A stretch of DNA of 15,596 nt, from the NCBI GenBank assembly GCA_020853655.1, contig JADYYL010000047.1:1-15596 (forward strand). Reading direction: 5' to 3'. The notes under the pieces were generated by a model that was not told where the DNA came from, ran no database searches, and saw only the letters and a program-made list of their open reading frames with translations. Numbering within the stretch: the stretch's first letter is position 1; the number at the start of each line of letters is the position of its first letter. This DNA is from Deltaproteobacteria bacterium (GTDB lineage: Bacteria; Bdellovibrionota_C; UBA2361; SZUA-149; JADYYL01). The position numbers and the translations under genes are program-made. Shown here one piece after another: positions 7,336 to 13,555 of this stretch.

Positions 7336-7392
7336 AACAAAAATAGCTCGGGCCATCCGCTCATTATTCAGAGCAGAAAGCACCGAGCTATT
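7336..7392 (-). terminator. Terminator-like long-loop hairpin closing the minus-strand stress operon
   Basis: AATAGCTCGG (7342-7351) and CCGAGCTATT (7383-7392) form a perfect 10-bp inverted repeat around 31 bases, which hold a small GCTC/GAGC stem. On the minus strand the stem runs straight into TTTGTTT, as in a Rho-independent terminator. It lies about 40 nt past the stop of the 47-residue membrane protein gene. The long loop is unusual; a structured small-RNA 3' end would look similar. Confidence 0.55.
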
Positions 7393-7400
7393 CGCAGACT

Positions 7401-7424
7401 CCGTCGCAGGTAACCAGGCGACGG
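7401..7424. repeat. Inverted repeat beside the terminator-like hairpin
   Basis: CCGTCGC (7401-7407) and GCGACGG (7418-7424) flank a 10-base centre that contains the palindrome GGTAACC. It begins 10 nt past the stop codon of the small membrane protein gene on the minus strand. It may shield the 3' end of that transcript, or form one structured unit with the hairpin at 7342-7392. Confidence 0.45.
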
Positions 7425-7433
7425 TCTCTTGGA

Positions 7434-7577
7434 TCAGATCACGAAGTTGAACAGTTGCGGAAACCGCGTCGCCAAAAGGGGCGGAACAACCCGGGTTCCA
7501 ACAACGATAAACACGAAGAGGAAGATCCAGAAGTGAACCGGGAACTTGTTAACCTGTTTCGTAAACTCGTAAAACAT
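7434..7577 (-). CDS. Small single-span membrane protein (47 aa), undescribed
   Basis: This short gene encodes 47 residues. A polar start (MFYEFTKQVNKF) is followed by a strongly hydrophobic, aromatic-rich helix at about 14-27 (HFWIFLFVFIVVG), then R29, a PP pair at 32-33, and a second hydrophobic tail ending in FNFVI. The ATG at 7577 has a strong Shine-Dalgarno GAGG 7-8 nt upstream, which supports real translation. It is the last frame on the minus strand after the VWA, PspA-like and six-segment membrane genes, 150 bp beyond the latter, and is followed by two hairpins. Small membrane proteins beside PspA homologues often recruit or tune them (PspB and LiaI are precedents), but no sequence family was recognised here, so that role is inference from position. 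Confidence 0.65.
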   Translation of the reverse strand: MFYEFTKQVNKFPVHFWIFLFVFIVVGTRVVPPLLATRFPQLFNFVI

Positions 7578-7727
7578 AACACCACCTCAAACCGCAATGA
7601 CCTACCCTTACTAATCCCCCCGAGAGCCCGAGGTGCTTCAGAATGTTCACAAAAATTCTCGAAGCCCCCTCTAAATGGTTGATTTTCTGAGCTTTTGCCC
7701 CCTCCCTCACACACTTCCGCGCACGTT

Positions 7728-8312
7728 TCACGCCATTCCGAGCAGCCGCTGGAACGCCCGTTCTGCGGCAGCGTGGGCGACATCGAATTCACTCCCGCTG
7801 TCCGACGCGGCACTAACTCTCTCGCTCGGCTTCCATGTTGATCTCGGCAACACAAACACCGCGCTCTGCAGCAAGAAGTAGATCCACATCGTCGAGCCGA
7901 TTCCTTCCCCGTGCGACAAATAGAGAGCCGCCAATGACACCGAGAACGCGCAAAGCGCCGCGTCCACGATCAGCGGGAGGAAGCGCCTGTGCATGGTGAG
8001 CAGCCGGACGGCGAGGAAGACGAGAGCGCTCACCGCAAGGACGCGGAAACTCGACGCGTCGAGCCAGATCGTGGCCACCGTACTCGCGCAGCCGACGAAG
8101 AGAATAAGCACACGTCCAGCTCGCTTCGCCGAGTAGCCGAGAAGATAGAGTGCGTATGCTGTCGCCGCGCAGCACCAGAGGGCGGGGTTCCAGTTCGTCA
8201 GCGGTGCTACCGCGGTGAGAAGAGTTGACGCGCAAGACGAAGCCATCGCCACCCCTGCGGCAAAGGCGATGGCGCCCACGATCGTCGGTCGTTTTACAAT
8301 AGTGTGGCTCAT
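7728..8312 (-). CDS. Multi-pass inner-membrane protein of the PspA-like locus
   Basis: A 194-residue protein with about six hydrophobic segments (roughly 11-34, 44-61, 68-84, 88-105, 113-132 and 141-156), basic loops (SAKRAGR, MHRR) and a C-terminal soluble tail (157-194) ending in an amphipathic stretch (AAAERAFQRLLGMA). The start ATG overlaps the stop of the PspA-like gene as ATGA, so translation is coupled and the two products probably work together. No named family was recognised. By analogy with Psp-type systems it could be the membrane partner that receives or releases the PspA-like protein. Codon use is like the neighbours. Topology is inferred from hydrophobicity only. Confidence 0.75.
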   Translation of the reverse strand: MSHTIVKRPTIVGAIAFAAGVAMASSCASTLLTAVAPLTNWNPALWCCAATAYALYLLGYSAKRAGRVLILFVGCASTVATIWLDASSFRVLAVSALVFLAVRLLTMHRRFLPLIVDAALCAFSVSLAALYLSHGEGIGSTMWIYFLLQSAVFVLPRSTWKPSERVSAASDSGSEFDVAHAAAERAFQRLLGMA

Positions 8313-8857
8313 TGTGACTTCCCTCCCCGGGCATGCTTCTCGGAACGATTTGATTGCAGCCGGAGGATCTCGCTCTCGACCTCTTCCTCTCGGACACTCG
8401 AGCCTGTGCTTCCAGCATGAGGCTGTTCGGCGGAATTCGAGACAATCACAAGTCGCTCCTTCATTCGCGCAAGCCGCTCCCGCTCCTCTTTCAAGCTCTC
8501 TTCACGCGCTTTGCGGTCCGCCACGCTTCGCTCGCGTAAGGCATCCGCGGCCTGGCCCTCTTTTTTGAGCTCGAGAACCCGCCGCACAAGCGGCCTCGCC
8601 ATCTCGATGTTCCCCGAATCGATTGCGATCTGCGAACGACCCTCCAGTTCGGCAACCTCTCTCGCAATTTGCCGACTCCGTTCATCGAGGCGTTTGGTGT
8701 GCTCGATACTCGCGCGCTCTTCCTCTTCATGTCGCTCGACAATCTCTTCCATCTCGCGGATCGCTTGCTCTAACACCGCTTGCGGATCCTCGAGCATGTC
8801 GAGCACGGCGTGGATATCTGCTTTCACGAGCCGGCTAATTCTTTTGACGATACTCAT
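8309..8857 (-). CDS. PspA/IM30-family coiled-coil protein (short form)
   Basis: Peripheral membrane-stress effector of the PspA/IM30 (ESCRT-III-like) family. The N-terminal helix MSIVKRISRLVKADIHAVLD matches the family's membrane-binding amphipathic start. It is followed by EDPQAVLEQAIREMEE and a long, highly charged coiled coil to about residue 138. The coil includes GNIEMARPLVRRVLELK, equivalent to the PspA helix-3 region. A short disordered segment (143-155) leads to a final small helix. At 182 residues it is shorter than classical PspA (about 220). The frame is open further upstream, but ATG 8857 aligns with the family N-terminus and has an AGAGAGAG motif just before it; ATG 8875 is the alternative. 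It is cotranscribed after the VWA gene (64-bp gap with a hairpin) and overlaps the next gene. Confidence 0.82.
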   Translation of the reverse strand: MSIVKRISRLVKADIHAVLDMLEDPQAVLEQAIREMEEIVERHEEEERASIEHTKRLDERSRQIAREVAELEGRSQIAIDSGNIEMARPLVRRVLELKKEGQAADALRERSVADRKAREESLKEERERLARMKERLVIVSNSAEQPHAGSTGSSVREEEVESEILRLQSNRSEKHARGGKSQ

Positions 8858-8890
8858 GGTTTTCTCTCTCTTCATCTGAATGGTAGAACC

Positions 8891-8913
8891 GCGGCACGGT
8901 TTGGCCGTGCCGC
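8891..8913 (-). promoter_or_regulatory. Intercistronic hairpin between VWA and PspA-like genes
   Basis: A perfect 9-bp GC-rich stem (8891-8899 with 8905-8913, loop of 5) fills the short gap between the VWA stop and the PspA-like start. No T-run follows on the minus strand. It is therefore more likely to block 3' exonucleases, adjust the ratio of the two products, or cause partial termination than to end the transcript. Confidence 0.6.
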
Positions 8914-8921
8914 AGGATGGA

Positions 8922-10406
8922 TTAGTAAGTGCGCTGTGACTGGCGAGACTCGGCGAGGAGTCGCTTCCCTTGACGGTTGCGCTTCTCAGCTTGCTCCGGC
9001 GCCGCGCCGACGAACGAATCACTGACGAGCTCATTCATTCGGTCGATCTCCTTCTTCGCCTCTGCGCGCATCGGAATGTTCGACTCTTTTTCTGCCGCGG
9101 TCACACCCATTGCGTATGCCTCGATCGCAGACTTTGCTGCGTCTTGGTCTCCCCGTCGAAGACTGTCGGCCACCTTGTCCTTCATGATTCCGGCGGTGTT
9201 CTTCACGATCGCGCTCTGATAGACCGCGGGAGCGATTGAAGCGACGGCTTCATCGCGTTTCGCCGGAGGGAGGACGGCGACCATCATGGGGTCAGCGTTC
9301 GCCCGCAGCTCTTCTGCTCCCACCTGATAGCGGAGCGTCATAGCCTTCAACACATGCTCGTTCACGGAATCTGTCGGCACTCGCAGTGTCAGGTAGAAGC
9401 GCTTGCTCTGACCCGAAAGCAATTGACCGGTGGAGATCACGTCGCCGCTCGCCCCGGACCGGATCGGATAGCCGCTTGCGTCTTCGAGCTTCACACCTTG
9501 AGGGAGCGTGAACTCGAGCTCGCTCGACTGCGCATAAACGGCGAGAGAGCTCTTCAGATCCTTGTCGAGAATCGTTCCGAGCGATGCGAGTGACTCGAGG
9601 TACGAGAAGTTTCCTGCGCCACGATCGGCGATGCGGGAGAGCGTGACTTCATTGAAGCCAAGCCCCATCCCAATCGACGACACAACGGCGCCGCTTTGGT
9701 TCAAGGTCGCGGAGATATCCGCCAATCCGGACGGATCGGAGATTCCGACATTCGCCTCGCCGTCCGAGAGCAGGATCACTTTCCGCAGACGGTGGTCAGC
9801 AGTTGAGATCAGACCTTGGGCCATCTGCAATCCGGCGCCCATGTTGGTACCTCCGCCAGGCACCAGCGCATCCACTTGCCGAAGCAAGCGATCGCGAGAG
9901 CCCGCGTCGATCGATGCGAGCGGAATTTCTACCTTGGCCGTGTCATCGAACGAGACGAGTGCAAATTGCGTCGACGCGACACCGTCCGAGCGTTGCCCCA
10001 CATTGCTCGTCGCGATCGAACTGATGAGCTCCCGAATCGCCGCCTTTGCGTAAGGCAATCGATTCTCGGCCGCCATCGAGCCACTTCGGTCGAGGACCAC
10101 GACCAGATCCATCGGCCGGGATAATCCCACCGCTTGTTTCGACGTTGGCGTATCGATATTCACCTCAACGGTCACGACGCCGTTGTCACCCTGGACGAGC
10201 TTTGTTTGCGAGAGCAGCGTGCGGAGAGCGACATCACCAGGACGGCTGGATGGAGTTCCACGCCCTGGGACGATGTCAATTGCGCCGCCAAGAGTCGGCT
10301 TCGCGAGAAAGAAGAAGGCGCTGAGTGCGCATACGCCCGCCAAGGTCATGGCGCCAAAGGCGTCTCCCGAGGTGAGTCGACCGATCCGTTTCAACACAGT
10401 GTCCAT
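8922..10406 (-). CDS. Membrane-anchored von Willebrand factor A domain protein
   Basis: A 494-residue protein with one N-terminal hydrophobic segment (about 18-38) acting as anchor or uncleaved signal, so most of it should lie outside the cytoplasm. The VWA domain runs from about 98 to 285 with an intact metal-ion-dependent adhesion site: D106-R-S108-G-S110, T187 in GGGTNMG, and D215 in LLSDGE. A beta-rich region (290-380) and a helical, charged tail (385-494) follow. VWA proteins of this type bind other proteins through the bound divalent metal. The frame reaches an ATG at 10433, but ATG 10406 is preserved by a GGAG motif 7-9 nt upstream. First gene of the operon with the PspA-like and membrane genes, and divergent from a two-component system. 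The ligand is unknown. Confidence 0.85.
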   Translation of the reverse strand: MDTVLKRIGRLTSGDAFGAMTLAGVCALSAFFFLAKPTLGGAIDIVPGRGTPSSRPGDVALRTLLSQTKLVQGDNGVVTVEVNIDTPTSKQAVGLSRPMDLVVVLDRSGSMAAENRLPYAKAAIRELISSIATSNVGQRSDGVASTQFALVSFDDTAKVEIPLASIDAGSRDRLLRQVDALVPGGGTNMGAGLQMAQGLISTADHRLRKVILLSDGEANVGISDPSGLADISATLNQSGAVVSSIGMGLGFNEVTLSRIADRGAGNFSYLESLASLGTILDKDLKSSLAVYAQSSELEFTLPQGVKLEDASGYPIRSGASGDVISTGQLLSGQSKRFYLTLRVPTDSVNEHVLKAMTLRYQVGAEELRANADPMMVAVLPPAKRDEAVASIAPAVYQSAIVKNTAGIMKDKVADSLRRGDQDAAKSAIEAYAMGVTAAEKESNIPMRAEAKKEIDRMNELVSDSFVGAAPEQAEKRNRQGKRLLAESRQSQRTY

Positions 10407-10500
10407 ATCTCGCTCCGCTTGGTGTTCTTGCATCTGATGTCGGCAGGCACCGACTTTCTCAAGGTAGACGATTTCGCGTCGCTGGTTGTAGACACGAGAG

Positions 10501-10567
10501 GGTAAAAGATGGTGTGCCCCGGTTTACAAAAGTTTTACCGTGCGAGACCGTTAAAACGCCGTAATAT
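10501..10567. promoter_or_regulatory. Candidate shared operator/promoter between VWA operon and two-component genes
   Basis: The divergent spacer carries repeated half-sites: GTTTAC (10522-10527) and GTTTTAC (10532-10538), about one helical turn apart in the same orientation. Inverted copies GTAAAA (10502) and GTTAAAAC (10550-10557) flank them. Directly repeated half-sites about 11 bp apart are typical of OmpR/PhoB-family regulators, and the adjacent gene encodes one. TAATAT at 10562-10567 can serve as the -10 of the regulator gene; it lacks a good -35, as expected for an activated promoter. On the minus strand TTGTAA and TTTACC are 17 bp apart, a weak promoter for the VWA operon. Confidence 0.4.
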
Positions 10568-10598
10568 GAAGCGAAAGCGCGCAGCATGAGAGGGCGGA

Positions 10599-11312
10599 AT
10601 GGAGAGAAAGAAACGAGTTTTAATCGTGGATGACGAAGAGGCGATCCGCAAAGGACTCCTCGATGTTTTCGTGTTCCACGGTTACGAAGTCGATTCCGCT
10701 GTCAACGGTCGAGAGGGGTTGGAGAAGGCGCTGACCGGAACGTTCGACCTCATCCTCCTCGATGTCATGCTTCCCGAATTGGATGGCTTTTCCGTCTGCA
10801 ACGAAATTCGCAAAGTCACCCGAGATCAGCCGATCATCATGCTCACGGCGAAATCGACGGATGACGACATCATCACCGGGCTGACGCTCGGCGCCGACGA
10901 CTATGTCGCCAAACCGTTCTCCGTTCGTGAACTCGTGCTCCGGTCTGAAGCCGTGCTCCGCCGATTTCAGAAACCGACCGATGCGCAACGCACATTCACG
11001 ATCAACGGTTTTACGGTCGACACGGCAAACCTCTCTGCAAGTGCGTCCGACGGTCGCACCGTGCACCTCACTCGTCGCGAGATCGAGATCTTGCAGTATC
11101 TCCTCGCGCATGGCGACCGACCCGTGTCGCGCGATGAACTGCTGGAAGAGGTCTGGGGATATTCGCGCGGAAGTTCGATCGAAACGCGCACGGTCGATAT
11201 CCACATTGCGAAACTACGCCGGAAGATAGAGGACGATCCGAAGGATCCGAAGCTGCTGCTCACGATTCGGGGAGAGGGATACCGGCTTCGACCGGAGAAC
11301 TGCGGCTCATGA
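10599..11312 (+). CDS. OmpR-family two-component response regulator
   Basis: A DNA-binding regulator of 237 residues. The receiver domain (about 5-118) has the acidic pair D11/D12, the phospho-acceptor D55 in LILLDVMLPE, T83 and K105 in the KPF motif. The C-terminal winged-helix domain (about 140-234) has the OmpR/PhoB pattern LTRREIEILQYLLAHG, SRDELLEEVWG, RTVDIHIAKLRRKIE and IRGEGYRL. All key residues are present. The stop codon overlaps the ATG of the histidine kinase gene as ATGA, so the two form a cognate pair. An AGAGGGCGGA stretch precedes the ATG. It probably binds the repeated half-sites just upstream and may control itself and the divergent VWA-PspA-like operon; that target is inference from layout. 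Confidence 0.93.
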   Translation: MERKKRVLIVDDEEAIRKGLLDVFVFHGYEVDSAVNGREGLEKALTGTFDLILLDVMLPELDGFSVCNEIRKVTRDQPIIMLTAKSTDDDIITGLTLGADDYVAKPFSVRELVLRSEAVLRRFQKPTDAQRTFTINGFTVDTANLSASASDGRTVHLTRREIEILQYLLAHGDRPVSRDELLEEVWGYSRGSSIETRTVDIHIAKLRRKIEDDPKDPKLLLTIRGEGYRLRPENCGS

Positions 11313-13555
11313 GTCTTCCCCGCAACCACGAGATGACTGCTCGACGGCGCCTCGCGCTCTCGCTCGTCTTCTTTCTCGTCGCGCTTCTCGTCCCGTTTAC
11401 GCTGTTGCTCCTCCAGACATACACTCGGCTGGAAGACGAGTCGTTCCTCCTCTATCGCGCGGAGTCCGATGCCGTCTTCGAGCGGATGAGCAATCGAATT
11501 CGCGACATCGTCAACGGAGAAGAAGCACGGTCGTTCGAATCGTACTCGTTCTTCGACACCGGATTGACGAAGCAGCCGATTCCGAGCCAGCTTCCCCGAT
11601 CCACGTTGTCCGCGTATCCGATAGTTCAAGATGTCCCTGGAGTCCTCGGATACTTTCAGATTGATTCAAACGGATCCTTCACATCTCCGTCCGTCCCCTC
11701 CGAAGCGGAGATGGGCGCAGCGTCGCTCCCCGCTGACGCGCTCCAACAGCGTCGGGCTCTGCTCGCCGAGCTTCGGAGTCGAATCTCTCCGATCGCGCAT
11801 CAGCTCTCAGTGACACCCGTCCATTCGCGAGCGCCACGCGTGCCTCTCGAGGGGGTGGCAACGTACCCGCAACGCGATTCCGACCTCATGGCCGAAAGCT
11901 CTGATTCGTTACTCTCGAGGAGCCGCACCGTGATTGCTTCGACCGGAGGGGATGTGCTGCTCGGGGGACTCGGGGGGCGAGCTGCCGACTCCTCTGAAGT
12001 CGTTCGCGCGAAAGAGAACAAGCCTGCGAGCAATATTGAGCTGGCAAAGAACGCCCCGCAGAAGGTGGCCCAAGCAAAAAAGCAGATCGCCGAACTCGAG
12101 TTCGATTCGGCAATCCTCCAACGGCAGGAGCCCGCGATGCGAGCGGATGCGGCACAATATGCCGGAGCAGCACCACCGGAGTCCAAGGACTATCGGTCAT
12201 CTCGGCGAACGTTCACCAATGCGCTTGTGGGGCAGAAGCTTGAGGTGTCTTCCGAGGCCGCATCTTCTGGAGCAGCGTCCAACGAGCTGGGCATGGGTAC
12301 TGTTGGCGCGTCGGATAAATTCGACGCTCCGGAGCCGGAGCAACGAGTGGCGTCAGCGCCCATCGCGGAATCAAATCTCCCGCTGGAGATCGTGCGCCGT
12401 GAGAGCGAGATAGCACCGATACAGATTCTGCCCTTGAATGACACCGAAATGGTGTTCTATCGGCGAGTGTGGCAACCGCAGGCCAGGTTCGTTCAGGGAT
12501 TCATCGTCAATCGTCAGCAGTTCTTCCAGTCCGTTCTCGATTCTGCGCTCACGAGCTCCACACTTTCATCCCTCCTGCGGGCGACATTCGGCTTGAGCGG
12601 CGAGGTCTTCCTGCGTCTCGGGACACCGATGAGCGCTGACGGGAAGCGTGAGCTTCTGCTTCTGCGTGCGTTTCTCCCACCGCCCTTCGACGGAGTAGAG
12701 ACGATCTTCTCTCTTTCGCAACTCCCCCCTGCCCCGGGGAAGGGCGTCGTTAATTCGCTCGTTGGTATCTTTGCCCTGTTTCTGACGCTTGGTGTGTTCG
12801 GTCTCTATCGGCTCGGGGTTCGGCACATCCGACTTGCGCAGGAACGGAGTGACTTCGTCTCGGCTGTCAGTCATGAGCTGAAGACCCCGCTGACGTCGAT
12901 TCGGATGTATAGCGAAATGTTGCGAGAGGGTTGGGTGGAGAGCGAGGAGAAGAAGCGCTCGTATTACGATTACATCTTTCACGAAAGCGAACGGCTCTCG
13001 CGACTGATCGCCAACGTCCTCCAACTCGCGCGATTGACGCGCCACAATGAGATGCTGCAGCGACGATCGATCCCAACGCTGGAAGCGTTCGAGACGATCT
13101 GCAAGAAAGTTCGCTCTCAGGTGGAGAATGCGGGATTCACTCTCGAGATCGTGCGCGACATCCCGGGTGACGAGCCGGTTGGCAATATCGAAATCGAAGA
13201 AGATGCGTTCTTGCGGATATTCATCAACTTGATCGACAACGCGATGAAGTTTTCTGCCCAAGCGCCGCAGCGAACGATCATCCTTTCGCTTCGTATCCGC
13301 AACAGACCAGCGAAGACCGCGATTTTCTCCGTTCGCGACTTCGGCCCCGGCGTTCCACCGGCTCAGATGAAGAAGATCTTTCAGCTCTTCTATCGCGGAG
13401 AGTCAGAGCTCAGCCGCTCGACAACGGGAACGGGTATCGGCCTCGCGCTGGTGAGTGAGCTCGCTGCCAATCTTGGCGGCAGCGTTGACGTGGAGACTCG
13501 AGACCCCGGCGCGGAGTTCTCCGTGCACCTTCCCGTGCGAGACGCGGTCGGTTAG
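11309..13555 (+). CDS. Sensor histidine kinase with long extracytoplasmic domain
   Basis: A membrane sensor kinase of 748 residues. Transmembrane segment 1 is about 14-36 and segment 2 about 480-504, leaving some 440 residues outside the cytoplasm. That part begins and ends with fold-like sequence (40-120, 380-475). Its middle (about 185-370) is low-complexity, rich in Ala, Ser, Glu and Pro. No HAMP domain is evident; segment 2 leads directly through a short helix to the HisKA domain with H522 in SHELKTPLTS. The ATPase domain carries the N box (LIDNAMKFS, N644), G1 (DFGPGVP), F (FQLFYRG) and G2 (TGTGIGLAL) boxes, all intact. It is the partner of the upstream OmpR-type regulator, translationally coupled to it. 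The signal is unknown; envelope stress is suggested by the divergent VWA-PspA-like operon. Confidence 0.92.
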   Translation: MSLPRNHEMTARRRLALSLVFFLVALLVPFTLLLLQTYTRLEDESFLLYRAESDAVFERMSNRIRDIVNGEEARSFESYSFFDTGLTKQPIPSQLPRSTLSAYPIVQDVPGVLGYFQIDSNGSFTSPSVPSEAEMGAASLPADALQQRRALLAELRSRISPIAHQLSVTPVHSRAPRVPLEGVATYPQRDSDLMAESSDSLLSRSRTVIASTGGDVLLGGLGGRAADSSEVVRAKENKPASNIELAKNAPQKVAQAKKQIAELEFDSAILQRQEPAMRADAAQYAGAAPPESKDYRSSRRTFTNALVGQKLEVSSEAASSGAASNELGMGTVGASDKFDAPEPEQRVASAPIAESNLPLEIVRRESEIAPIQILPLNDTEMVFYRRVWQPQARFVQGFIVNRQQFFQSVLDSALTSSTLSSLLRATFGLSGEVFLRLGTPMSADGKRELLLLRAFLPPPFDGVETIFSLSQLPPAPGKGVVNSLVGIFALFLTLGVFGLYRLGVRHIRLAQERSDFVSAVSHELKTPLTSIRMYSEMLREGWVESEEKKRSYYDYIFHESERLSRLIANVLQLARLTRHNEMLQRRSIPTLEAFETICKKVRSQVENAGFTLEIVRDIPGDEPVGNIEIEEDAFLRIFINLIDNAMKFSAQAPQRTIILSLRIRNRPAKTAIFSVRDFGPGVPPAQMKKIFQLFYRGESELSRSTTGTGIGLALVSELAANLGGSVDVETRDPGAEFSVHLPVRDAVG

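Noticed and set aside
7149..7364. 71-codon minus-strand frame in the spacer after the zinc-ribbon gene
   Set aside because: No ribosome binding site or family pattern, it overlaps the zinc-ribbon 3' end, and its start lies within the terminator-like hairpin.
7455..7682. 75-codon plus-strand frame
   Set aside because: It is antisense to the 47-residue membrane protein, which has the better ribosome site and hydrophobic profile; the plus-strand peptide is low-complexity and polar.
7439..7855. 138-codon minus-strand frame crossing the membrane-protein stop
   Set aside because: It overlaps two better-supported genes in other frames and shows no domain or ribosome site.
10566..10589. Seven-codon frame just before the response regulator
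   Set aside because: It overlaps the candidate -10 element and has no ribosome site.
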